Origin: Entoloma clypeatum
Taxonomy: Eukaryota > Basidiomycota > Agaricomycetes > Agaricales > Entolomataceae
DNA length: 64,000 bases
Assembly (NCBI GenBank): GCA_963565915.1
Contig: OY751494.1
Span: forward strand, 3,286,001 to 3,350,000
Direction: 5' to 3'
Of the stretch, positions 45,004 through 55,853 are shown piece by piece. The notes beneath the pieces were generated by a model. That model was not told the DNA's origin, searched no databases, and was given only the letters and a program-made list of their open reading frames with translations. Position 1 is the stretch's first letter. Every line of letters begins with the position of its first letter. The translations under genes and the position numbers were made by a program.

Positions 45004-45693
45004 ATGCGTTTAATCGTTCTTTTATCTTTCTTCACAAGGTATGTCGCGGCCCTGATTAACGACAGTCGAGTTAAGTAAATCCTCCACAGGTTGTTCGCGT
45101 TACCTACAAATATCACGCACCCTCCCGAAGCCGTAGTTTACCCGACTTTGTTCACCGGCCTTCCCTCCACCCACTCCCGGAGCCATCCTCGTCCTTATTC
45201 CCATTCCTACGACCACGCCCACACCCCGCAACTCACCCCCACAATAACCCTCCCCCTGACCACCCTTCCTTTGACCCGCAGTCCGCCCCCCTTTCCGACC
45301 CACACCCGACCGCCCGATCCCAGACTTCAACGCTCTCGTACTCATCAGACTCCCATACTTATTTTCTTCGAGGGACTGAGTGGACTGGCAGGACTGGCCC
45401 TCGTCCTCGGTTTACTCCGCTGTTTCAATTCATACAGGAAAACACCGCCCCGTGATCGAATATCTGACATTCTCCAGCGACATCGATTACAAGTCGAAAT
45501 GGAGGAGCTGCAGCGCAGACCCCCCGCAAGAACCCTCTTCTCCCAAGAACCCGCACCCCCTTACATTCCACGACCCCCCTCGTATGTTGAAACCCCCCTT
45601 CAATATGTCCCTGTGCCTTATACACTTCCTTCCGACTACCCGTCCAATTTACCAATACACCACACCGATGCGCCAGGCCGTGACGCAGGATGA
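45004..45693 (+). CDS. Proline-rich single-pass membrane protein with PPxY motif
   Basis: I do not recognise this protein. Exon 1 (MRLIVLLSFFT plus two bases) joins across a 46-nt intron to RLFALPTNITHPPEAVVY, giving a clear signal peptide. The lumenal part of about 90 residues is very rich in Pro, Thr, His and Ser and probably O-glycosylated. A single membrane helix follows (GLSGLAGLALVLGLLRCF). The cytosolic tail of about 80 residues starts with basic residues and contains RPPSYVETP, a PPxY motif that binds WW domains of Rsp5/NEDD4-type ligases, next to APPYI. The layout fits a type I plasma-membrane or endosomal protein, possibly an adaptor of Rsp5. The divergent promoter is shared with RIB1. 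Confidence 0.65.
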
Positions 45694-45989
45694 TGTCTCA
45701 CATCTGTATTTTTCGATCTTTGGGGCAGTCTACATATTTCCAATACCGCCCCTGGCGGATACTATGACTCGGTCGGTGCATCGACCATTTACACACTGCA
45801 TGGTAATCTGGAGGCACCCTTGATTATGTCTATCTCGATGGACCTTATTTGTTTACAGTATCCTGTATTCCGTGCTACACACACTTGCGTTCTTTGATAT
45901 CTCTATGTAACTTTATGGATTTCGATCTCACCTGCCCACAAAATAGATAGTGGTGATGTTTTCGGAGAAATACCGGCCACATCTGGCTC

Positions 45990-48061
45990 ATGTCATCTAG
46001 CTTGAATCCTGCTATAAGGGCAAGTACTGCAGCCACCAGCTTCATATCCATCTCTCTCGTCGTCTTTCTTTATGACCGAGCATTACTCCCCCTCTATGGT
46101 TCGGGCCCTACGAGATACCTTCTCCACAACATCCTTCTAGCCACGATCCTCGTTGCAGCATTTCTACCTCCAACAGCACCCACAACTCTGATGTGGTTGT
46201 CCGCTCTGTCTCTATCGCTTGCACCCAATGCCACCCGCTGGGTTGCTGTCCTGACGTCTAGGAGAGGAGATCCAATGCAAGGAACAGTCATCACTCATCT
46301 CGCGGTTCTTGCCCCTCTAATATTGTCATTAACGACGTCAGTCCTGAACTTGGGTGTGAGTTTCCTATAACCATGCTTGTGTGGAACAAGGGTGACGCCA
46401 GTACAGAGAAAGACGGGGTCCTTCATCTCCTCTGCTGTGATATTAGGGCTATGTGGCACAGCTGCAACTGTGCTTCCCGGAGCTCTCTTGCAAAGGATAT
46501 CCTTTCTCAACCTCATTTCTGAGGGCTCAATGGTACGAAGCCGCGAAGCCGTTTTTCTCCCTTCGACCTGACAATACTCGAGTTCCTTGCGTTAGCTGGT
46601 GTCATGTGGAGCCTCTGGATCTTGAATCACCCCTTCTCCTTTCTTACGCAGCGAGTGGGCGTGTCCCTGCCGTGTCGACCCTTCAAAGGTGTCCTTCTGA
46701 TAGCTTTCATAGCTTTCTGGTGGGGTTTTCATCCATATATGTTGTCACCAGTGCTTCCCCATCCACTCGGACAAACGTATACGCATCCTAAGGTGCCTCT
46801 CCAAATACTTTCCTCTGTACAGTCTACCACTGGATTGATCGTCGTAGGAGAAGCGCTGCCCAGCCCCGATGGAGAGACTCAGCAACTAATGCCTCCGCTC
46901 CGCTACTTGCGTGCATCTCATTCCTTACTCGGAGGCGTATGGATGGGCGACCGTATCCAAATGCTTGATGAGGAACTCCCACTAAATGATTCTTTTGGCG
47001 TTGCCCTCGGAGACTCGGTATATGGCGCATTTGTTCTGCAAGATGCCGTGCGTCTGGTCAACAGCACGGAGCGAGGTCAAATTGAACCATTGGAAAATGC
47101 CCTGATAATGTGAGTCATTAATACTCCCCCAGGATGACACCCATTGCTCAAGAATGGTCCAAAGCGGACTGGGCATTGGCACCTCCGCGACTGCGTTCAT
47201 GCGCCATGGTATTTCGACCACGATTGTGGAGATTGATCCCGCTGTATATGATGCGGCAAGGACATTCTTTGGTTTGCCAGATCCTGGGAGCGGAAGGGTT
47301 CACCTGCAAGATGCAAGGCGATGGGTTGCAAAAGAACGAGGAAGCAACGACGTCAAGACAATGTACGATATCGTCATACATGACTGTTTCTCAGGTGGAG
47401 GTGTTCCCGAACATATTTTCACTCTCGAATTCTGGGAGGACCTCAAGTTGGTGATACGTCCTGAGGGTATACTCGTGGTGGTAAACATACTGTTAATGTC
47501 GACAAAGCACGTTCAGTTGACTTTTCCAAAGAACTTCGCAGGTATGCTCAAGAGCGACTCTACCAGAATGGTTCTATCAACATTAGAAAAGAGTTTTCGG
47601 CAATGTCGCGCCTTCCACGATCATCTTGGCGCAGAGACCGAGTACGATTCTGAATTTCTTAATATCGTGAGTTACTTTCTACACTAATCAACATCAAGAT
47701 CTTCAACAATTTGTCTCACTATAACACCAAGGTTTTCTTCTGCACATCGTCTCAGCCTCTCCTTACGTTCCGCAAAGCTCAAAAGGCGGATTACCTCGGA
47801 TCTCCATTACGGCGTCATATGCTCGAGTCACTGCCAACGCGAGAAGTGAACCTCGACCTCATCAGAGACCCTTTGGATGATCGTCATGATAGCAAATACG
47901 TTCTAACCGACGCGTACAACCCGCTTGGAAAGCTTCAATCGGAGCAGGGCCAACTGCACTGGACATGTGTGTATTGTTCTTTAAACTACACCAGGTGTGC
48001 TTATTCCTCATGTTTAGTGATGAGGCAAGTCTTGCCAGATGTATATTGGGAGACATACTAG
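45990..48061 (+). CDS. Multi-pass membrane protein with spermidine/spermine-synthase-like domain
   Basis: It starts MSSSLNPAIRASTAATSF at 45990. The N-terminal half has about six hydrophobic segments (for example SISLVVFLYDRALLPLY, LLHNILLATILVAAF, HLAVLAPLILSLTTSVLNL, FKGVLLIAFIAFWWGF). The C-terminal half is a Rossmann methyltransferase fold of the polyamine aminopropyltransferase family. It runs PLRYLRASHSLLGGVWMGDR, VQSGLGIGTSATAFMRHG, TTIVEIDPAVYDAARTFFGL, VHLQDARRWVAKERG and YDIVIHDCFSGGGVPEHIF. GLGIGTSA and EIDP are the nucleotide-site motifs of the family. The aminopropyl-donor DxxD/HD residues look altered, so it may not make a polyamine. Similar membrane fusions are known from fungi with no assigned activity. 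The frame runs to the stop at 48059-48061 across at least five introns. Confidence 0.75.
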
Positions 48062-48266
48062 AAAGAGTCGATGTTGTAAAGACAATAAAGTATACCCTTG
48101 TAACATAGTTCTTGGGCCCACATCTCTGTCAATGATCCAGAGTACAGACCTGCGCCAGCCCTGACTGCTGAACCACACACATTTGGGCGTGCATGATCAA
48201 TTGAGTTCACTGTACTGTATCCCTTTTACTACCAGATCGTCACCTCGAGGGTTGGCTTTCCACTTG

Positions 48267-50650
48267 ATGTCAGATCGAATGTCCTCGCCTGCGCCATCTC
48301 CTCCCGGTCGCTCTACCAAATTAGCGAGACCCACATGGCCGTGGCAGCCGTCGTCCTTGCGCTCGTCCAGCTCTTCAACGAGTTCTGTGGATTACAGGAA
48401 CTCAACCTCGGGTTCGCCACGCTCTGGTAGCCGTACATTTTCCAGCTCCATTTCCGCGAATACCATGTGGCAGTCCCCAGCAAGTTCGCGGCTCACTACG
48501 GTCCCGACCATGGGTCCCATGAGCAGGGAGATTCAGGGAGATTCTACGAGGCAATGGTCGTTCATTGTAGCTTTCGTTTCGTTCTTATGGCGTCACCTCT
48601 TGAAGCATAGTTTTGCAGGGGTTCGAATGGCTGATTCGGGATGTCCACAAATTGAAGGACTTTGTAGAGGGGGTCGATGCAGTCGAGGTAGAGAATCCAG
48701 ACTTTGAGATCCTCAAACAATCTCCGATGCTGGGGGACAACAAGTTCAAGCTCGAAATCGGTACGCATGTTACGCCCTCATCAAGTCCTTTCATCATCTG
48801 ATACAAGAAATCGCCATGTAGCTTTCACACCAGCTCGTGAAGGATCGCCTGAGCCCCCTCCCAAGCAGACTCTTTCCCTCTACATAACATCTCTCCTGGT
48901 AGACTTTACCCAATCCGAATACGAGTTGTCCGCCTCAATGATGGCAGCTATCAAATGTCAGGCCGACCGTGCAGGGGAGCGAGGCTCTCCACCGGAATGG
49001 GTATGGGATTTCTGGCAGACGAACTGGGTTTTTCGGCAAGAGCACGAAGTCTGGGGTATGTTTCCTTGCGGGCAAAAAGATGCATACCTCATTACTTCGC
49101 CTTCGCAGAATGTCCTCTGCCACCCCTTTCTGCACTCCTGGAGAACCCGAGAATACAAGAAACGGACTCCTTGGTAATTGTTGTGCAGATTCACTGCCCG
49201 TCTGGGCCTACTTTTCCCCAACAACCCTCTGTGCATTCCGTTCCGCGGGACCTCTTGGACGGACTCGAGGCCTCGTTAGATAATGCCAGTACGTATGCTG
49301 TAATTTTCTACATGAATTTTTTTTTGTTATTACTGACATCGCCCCCTGTTAACAGACACAGGAGACGTTCGTTTCATCTGTTTGGAGAGATTTAGCCAAG
49401 ATGCGCCCATCTCGCCTTCAACTCAGGGCCCGGATCCAACTACACCGACAAACCTGCGCTCTTTGTCACAGACATCTTCATGTTCTTCCTTCTCCAGTCG
49501 AGTAACAGCTCGCAAGCGGATCATTCATGCTCATTCCGATATTTTGACCAGAAGGTCCGAATATTTTGCTAATATGCTTGCATCCTCGTTTTCCGAAAAC
49601 CCACCCCCGGCGGCAGGAGAAAGGAAGATTTTTACCATTGTTGTGGAGGAAGCTGACTTTGAAACGGTTTACTGGCTGCTCAAGTTCTGCTATGCCAACT
49701 GGCTACTCTTCAGAGAAGATGATGACCCCCGGATTGCCATGGATGGTATCGGTACTAGTTGGAGTTCAAAATGGTCAAGTCTGCGCGGCGGAGAGTGGGA
49801 TTGGAAAACATTCCAGAAGGATGATCATGATGCGAGAAGCGTGGCTAGCGGGGACAGTCGTCTCTCTGCTACTGAATCGGCCAATAGATCCGAAACACTC
49901 CAGGGACCCAATCCGACGTCAGTCCCTGTTAGTCCCTCTGCCACGAAAACGATCCCCTCGACCTCAAAGCCATCAAGCTCTCCAGCTTCTCAAGGTAATA
50001 CCGCTTCGCCTCGACGAACTATGACTGGTGGGCCGCCTGCTGGTATATCAGCCAGTAGTTCGTCTAGTCTCCCTCGACCTAAATCCGTTGCTGTCCCGAT
50101 TACGACCACTAATAACTATGTCGCTTCATCACGTCAAGTATATCCCTTGTCTCCTCGCCCAGGCAGGCAACATCCCTCAAGTGCCTCAGTCCCGGATCCT
50201 CATCCCCACCCGACGCCAGCTCCTAAACCTGCCTCTGCATTGGCAATGTACCAAATTGCCCATCGATATGCGATACCGGGTTTGGCTTTGCTGGCGTTGG
50301 AGCACATGATGTCCACACTCACTCCTCGGTCATGCTTTGCCTTGCTACTCGCAACATCGATATGGGAAGAGCTTCATGGACTCGTTGAGGTGCGCCGAGT
50401 AGCTGTATGTATGTAACCCGACCGCGCTGATCTGCGTGAAAAGGATTATGTCGTTGAAAAGTGGGACGAGGTGTCTGTTTGTGAGGAATTTGAGCAGTGT
50501 TGCCAGGAGGTAGCAGCTGGAGAGTACGTGCGCCGTTTTCAAATGAGGTTGCGAATTAGGCTAATTTGTACCCCTAGGTGGGGTTCTGAGGGTGGCAAGA
50601 CGTTGATGAGTATCTTCCGTCGTCTTCGTGCTCCACAGACGTTGAATTGA
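48267..50650 (+). CDS. BTB/POZ-domain protein
   Basis: It starts MSDRMSSPAPSPPGRST at 48267; MSSPAP at 48279 is possible. A Ser-rich lead of about 90 residues is followed, after the first splice, by GFEWLIRDVHKLKDFVEGVD and PMLGDNKFKLEI, which look like a MATH-type domain. The following block has DFTQSEYELSASMMAAIK and WVWDFWQTNWVFRQEHEVW. The BTB fold comes with ARKRIIHAHSDILTRRSEYF, ANMLASSFSE and FETVYWLLKFCYANWLLF. A Ser/Pro-rich insert of about 150 residues divides it from PKPASALAMYQIAHRYAIPG and LALEHMMSTLTPRSCFALLL. BTB-MATH proteins are often Cullin-3 adaptors. The insert inside the BTB-BACK region is unusual in length. Five introns. Confidence 0.75.
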
Positions 50651-50752
50651 GGCTGTTCAAACTTGCTGGCTGTAATTTAATCATATCTCACACATGTACA
50701 AGATGCTTTGAACAACTATACTGTTGTGCAGTAAGTGGCGGCATCGACCATC

Positions 50753-52204
50753 ATGCTATTCCTCAGGGCTTCGCAATCCTCTTTCCATGTCTCAACTAGC
50801 CTATCGAGAAGGCTTCTCGCAACAGCGGCCCAATCTTTTCATATCCCTATAATTGACTTTACGACATTTCGGGAGGCAACTGCGCCGTCTGAGCGGAAAC
50901 AAACCGCGGATAAAATCGTTTCTGCTTTCAAGGAAAGCGGCTTCATCTACTTGGTGGGCCACGGCATACCCACTAGTTAGCAATGGCATGTTAATCCTGC
51001 ATTTTTGGGTTCTCTGATTCGGAATTTCCAGCCACTGTCAAGGATACATTCGAAAAGGTCAGCATATTCTGGACTCTCCTTCCTCCACCGACTCACAACT
51101 CCCTCAATCATCAGAGCGCCGAATTCTTCCGCCTACCCTCAGATGTCAAAGTACACCTTTCTTTTGTCAAAATTCAGACCTATATCGCTGAGAATCCAGT
51201 TCATAGGATAAGCTTGCATGGGAAGATCCTCGCTCCAATCGCGGCTACGTCAAAATTGGGCGCGAACGCGTAACACAATCTTCCGACCCAGAAGAAATCG
51301 CTGCGCTACGTGCCAAGGCTCCCGATTACAAGGAAACCATGGAAATAGGGCGCGAGTGGGACTCGGTCTGGAAGAATCAATGGCCTGTCGAAGCCGACGC
51401 ACCTCAATTTAAACGGACGATGCTACACTTCTATCAGGCAAGTGTTCACAGCTCTTGAGCGCCTCATGCCGAACCCGTCCCCCCCTTTAGACTTGTCACA
51501 ATCTTCACGTTCATGTCATGCGATCCATCGCTCTTGGGCTCGACCTAGAAGAAAGCTTTTTCGATTCCAAGATCAACGAGCAATGCCACAATTTACGGCT
51601 TCTTTCATACCCACCTATCAAGACCGCTGCTCTTCAACGCGATGGTCAAGCGCGGGCTGGAGCGCACAGCGGTAAGTCGAACCCTTGAACATGCAAAGGT
51701 GCAGCACTCATGTGTGGGACGTTGTAGACTATGGTACTCTGACATTGCTCTTCCAAGACTCGGTAATCGATTCTGCTTCTTTAGAAAGTTCCCCTTCGTT
51801 CATAACGCATAGGTCGGCGGTCTCGAAGTGCAGAATCCTCACACAGGTGCCTTCATTCCTGCGACACCCGTTGTATGTTGCCCCGTCCACTTGTCCGTTC
51901 AGATCCTGACTTTATTCGGGCCAATCTATAGCCAGGGACAATTGTCGTGAATGTTGGAGACCTCCTTGCTCGTTGGAGCAACGATCTACTTCGCTCTACA
52001 CTCCATAGGGTCGTCGCTCCTCCAGCCAAGCAAGTCAGGGATGCCGAAGCCATAACACCTGCTCGGCAATCCATTGCGTTCTTCTGTAACCCGAACTTTA
52101 GTGCCGACGTTGCGTGTCTACCAAATTGCGGAAAAGAAGCCAAATACCCGCCCGTTAAGACAGAGGATTACATTGTTGGTCGATTAGCAGTTACATATAC
52201 ATGA
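50753..52204 (+). CDS. 2-oxoglutarate/Fe(II)-dependent dioxygenase (IPNS-like)
   Basis: An oxygenase of the isopenicillin-N-synthase/gibberellin-oxidase superfamily; the substrate is unknown. The first in-frame ATG is at 50753 (MLFLRASQSSFHVSTSLSRR), which reads like a mitochondrial presequence. The conserved N-terminal domain has FHIPIIDFTTFREATAP and KIVSAFKESGFIYLVGHGIP. EIGREWDSVWKNQWPVE and MRSIALGLDLEESFFDSKI follow. The metal site is AHSDYGTLTLLFQD (His and Asp, restored by an intron) and the distal His in LRSTLHRVVAPP. RQSIAFFCNPN supplies the 2OG-binding Arg-x-Ser. All ligands are present. It ends 40 bp from the convergent gene's stop and begins 102 bp after the BTB gene. Confidence 0.88.
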
Positions 52205-52244
52205 AGGGGATTGGAATAGCTATTCACAACAAATGTCCCCTTAA

Positions 52245-53268
52245 TCAGTCGTCTTCCTCGTCAGAATCTCCGAAAGCAAATTCCTTCTTGTCAGCGTCGC
52301 TCCATGTGCTGATATCCCAAGACCCAGGGCCACGAAGCGGTTTTGTCGGTACAGAACCCAGATATCGCTTGTACTCCTTCCAAATGCGCGAAAGCACTAT
52401 ACTGGACGAGACATCCTTACCACCAGTATACCAGGGGCCTCCTGATTCGTCTTCTTCTGCCTCCTCCTCGATCTCCTCCCTTTCTTCCTCTTGTCTCTCC
52501 TTAGGCAGAGTGCCGATCCATTCCTCCAGCTGAGCCTCTTCCAGGGCTAACTCATCGCGAGACTTGTCCTTGAACAACTTTTCCCCGATCGCTTTGCAGA
52601 CAAGATCGTAGTCTGACTTGCAGTCAAGCTCTTTCATCGAGCTGCCCCAATGTGCTACCTTTTTCAAGAAATATTCCAAAGCAGGGAAGTGGGCCTTGTC
52701 GAGGCGATCTTCCCCTTGTAAACCGGACAACAAAGCCACAATCAGCGCACCATATGCTTTGTTGGTCACTTTTGTTCGTTCTCCATCATCGCACACTATA
52801 AGGACAAGCATGAGAACGCGTATCGTTCACGACGCGAGGCCTTTGACTGATGAGACTTACTTGGCCATGCAGGCTCGTGATCAAAAAACGCGGTCAAGGC
52901 TTCGAGGAGATAAAACGCGTCGTCATAGGCTTTTTTGGTGATCTTGGAGTAAATTCTGAGGAGAGATTTGTCGATCAGGTCGAGGAGGCCATATGGGTAG
53001 AAGTCTATGTAGGCGTGTCAGACGTCTTTACTTGGGCCAAGGACGCGTCGCGCGATACTTTACCATTGTAGACATACATATCAAAGGCATCGGGATTCCT
53101 GTTCGCCGCTTTTTTCAAAAAGTAGTCGAGGATGGCTCGTCCTTTATCAGATATCAACGTGTCGTGTGTGAAGAAGCTGTAGCCGGTCGGAATAACAGAG
53201 GGAGCCTACAAACGAGGTTCGTGTCAAGGATAAACAGCGCCGACGAAAACGCTGACCTTGGATGCCAT
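52245..53268 (-). CDS. Conserved-looking unknown protein with Glu-rich C-terminus
   Basis: I do not recognise this family. Four exons join in phase. MASK (53268) joins APSVIPTGYSFFTHDTLISD and KGRAILDYFLKKAANRNPDA. Next come FYPYGLLDLIDKSLLRIYSK and ITKKAYDDAFYLLEALTAFF, and the last is MCDDGERTKVTNKAYGALIV. The order and rhythm suggest a compact all-helical protein of about 190 residues followed by an acidic coiled stretch (KERQEEEREEIEEEAEEDES). The C-terminal motif is WYTGGKDVSSSIVLSRIWKE and ends in DSDEEDD. There is no signal peptide or membrane helix. The protein is cytosolic or nuclear by composition. It may be conserved in basidiomycetes; I cannot name a function. Confidence 0.7.
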
Positions 53269-53543
53269 GAACAGGAGTCAATGGGTTCTGAGTGGTGGTG
53301 GTTGAAGGAACTTGGGAACGTGAAAAGTTAAATTGAGAACGTGCCATTTATATGCGGAGGAAGCAAGGGCCAATACAGTAATATGGTCCTGTTTGAGTTC
53401 TTCGTAAATAAGAAAGACAACAATTAGAAAAGAGAGGTCTACATGCATGTAAAGTAGAGATTTACAGTGTAACTTGGGGGAACAGGGCGAGATGAAAAAA
53501 TATATGACGGGATAGATACTATAGGAGAAAACCTGAAAACCAC

Positions 53544-55304
53544 TCATTTCTTCCTGAAGAGTCCTAATGTGTGTTGCCCGCCACACGAAACAGAAACTGC
53601 AGCCCAGGCGCCGCCCTCTTTGCGAACGATGATCCGTGGTGTCCTCACCTCTTCATCAGGAACACCCAATTCTCCTTGGGTGCCTTGACCCCAGCAGTAC
53701 AGAGCTCCGGCTTTCGTGACAGCCATATTATTATGTGGACCCGAGGAAATTTGGACGATAGGGTCATCAGGGTCAGGGAATGTGACCAATGCGGGTTCGG
53801 CTACAAAGTCTGGATCGATGGGGTCTTGGAATGCCTCGTCGTCATCGGCGAGACCAAGCTGACCAGCATTCGATCGGCCACATGCATAAACCTTGCCGCT
53901 AGCCGTCAAAAACAAGGTGTGATGGTTCCCTCCCTCAATCTGCACCACGGTGTCACCTCCAAGCTCTTCTTTGCTTAATCGCTTGACTTTTTTTGGCAGC
54001 TGGACGACTGAATCATCTGATGATGCGTATCCTGTCCCAGTCTGTCCCATGCTGTTGAGTCCCCAGCCCCAGACGTCGCCCTTATCGTCGACAGCAAAAG
54101 AATGGAAGGAACCAGCACCGATTTTGACAGCTTTGCGAGAGCGGACGCCCAACGTAACTTTTTCGGGGACAGTGCCATGTATTTTTCGGCGTTCAAGGAC
54201 CTTTCTCCCGAGTTGTGCTTGTTCCCCGGCTCCCCACGTGAGGATGCTGCCATGTGTAGTGAGAACGAGTATGTGGTTGCCTCCTGCAGCGATGGCAGAC
54301 ACTTTCTCAGCATCTCCTGGCTTTTCTTTGAGATCGAGGATAGGGACTGGGTTGAACTGGTGTTTCAGTCCACTCGAAAAACCGAGCGAGCCTTCGTTAA
54401 CCTGTGTAAATGGTGAGGTGCATGAAGGATGTTATAGTGAGCAACCTTCTTACCCTGAAAGAACCCCAGACTCTGACATTTCCCTCGGCGCTGAGAGCAG
54501 CGCAGATGCTGTCACCACTGGCTAGCTGCACCGCGCGGAAATTTTCGTCTATCAAAGATTGAAGTGGATGTGATATGCTCGTCAGCTCGTCGACATCCAG
54601 GAATGCGCCAGGGTTCTCGGGATCTGGGACGTTTTGTGTGACACGACCTAAGGCAGCATCGTCATTGACACCACATGTCCATACCTACCACGTTCTAGTA
54701 AGAGGGTGAGAGACGGACGGGAACAGCTACTCACGGTTCCTTTTTCATCGATGAAAAGCGAGTGGAGACCGCCAGCGACAGCGGATTCTAGGCCCGCTCC
54801 TTCACCACCGAAGGCGCCTTCTTGTATCTTCTGTTCAACCCAGAGGTTCTTCTTTGGTTTGTCAAGTTCTCCTAGAGTATCGGGACCCATGCCGAATTGG
54901 CCGAAATTTCCAGCACCCCAAGCAAAGAGCTGGAGGCCAGGTCGTTTCGGCTCTGGTGGGACTGGAAGGGAATTGAAGTAGGGTTTTGTCTGGGAGATAG
55001 GAGAAACCTTTGCTTCAGGGAGTGGGGAGAGTTTTGTTCGAGGCTTTTTCACGTCGGCCTTGACTGGAGCGGATTTAGATGATGGTTTTCGAGCTGGTTT
55101 TTGTGCAGGGGGGTCATTCTCTGGCTTTGGGATGTTGGTTGTTCGAGACCGCTTAGGAGGGGGTGAAGGAGCGCGTTCTGGGGATGCTGCGCGCTTTGCG
55201 GAAGTCATGCTTTTGGATCGCGCGATCGTCTTTTTGACCCCGTTTTGCTCTGGTTGTGAGGGTGGTTTGACCGATGTTGCGCGAGTGGAACGTCGAGGAG
55301 GCAT
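53544..55304 (-). CDS. Ran guanine-nucleotide exchange factor RCC1 (SRM1/PRP20/Pim1)
   Basis: Chromatin-bound exchange factor that loads Ran with GTP and so sets the direction of nuclear transport. It starts MPPRRSTRATSVKPPSQ at 55304. The N-terminal 100 residues are basic and disordered (KRAASPERAPSPPPKRSR) and would carry the nuclear signal and DNA contact. A seven-bladed propeller follows. Blade-type motifs include LQLFAWGAGNFGQFGMGPDT, VWTCGVNDDAALGR, ILTWGAGEQAQLGRKVLE, VWGWGLNSMGQTGTGY, VYACGRSNAGQLGLADDD and LYCWGQGTQGELGVPDEE. The protein closes with VSCGGQHTLGLFRKK. Exons are few and join in phase. A CACGTGA box lies 52 bp upstream of the ATG. The full set of repeats suggests an active exchange factor. 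Confidence 0.9.
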
Positions 55305-55853
55305 TTTAGAGGAGTAGATGGGCCACACCGAAAAATTGTAGTACAAGGTGGACACGCACGTGACACACGCGTTGTAGACGGTTGTTTGTAACCAAACTGT
55401 CGAGTCGGTTGATTCGGTGCATATCATCGACCCTGGAACCCTCATTGCGTCCCCAAGGACTCCAACAGGGATAGCGACTCCTTTGCCTGGCCTTCGTTAC
55501 GTTGCTGAAAGCGTCGCCATTCTAGCATTCATCTCAATGCGCTTGCCTTCCCCCCTTTGCCATTGATCACGTCCTTTTTCGCCGACCTGGAAAATACGGA
55601 TCTCTGGTGTTTTGCAGTTCGTGGACGGCTGACGGAAGATGTTTCCCAAGGCCACGCTGTTATAGAACGACATCTGTAACTTGCTTATCTCGCCATACCC
55701 ATATCTCATTAGCATAGCCACCCTGTATTGTAGATTACCCTCTCTTGTTAAAATTCATTCACAGACGCGCTCTAGACGACGGTTGTCATTGTAGGTGTCG
55801 TCAGAATTGCGCACATCACCGGATACCATACCGCTCGAAGACAAGAACAGCTG
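55305..55853. other. Divergent region between RCC1 and the aldehyde dehydrogenase
   Basis: A 549-bp gap. It contains CACGTG at 55357-55362, 53 bp from the RCC1 ATG. A small minus-strand frame (55497-55673, 58 codons starting MSFYNSVALGN) is preceded by a convincing GTAATC...TACAG intron with a CTAAT branch site, but it has no recognisable product. No other gene seen. Confidence 0.4.

Noticed and set aside
55497..55673. 58-codon minus-strand frame MSFYNSVALGN preceded by an intron-like sequence
   Set aside because: The intron signal is good, but the peptide matches nothing I recognise and could be part of the 5' UTR of RCC1 or chance. Kept as a note in the region entry only.
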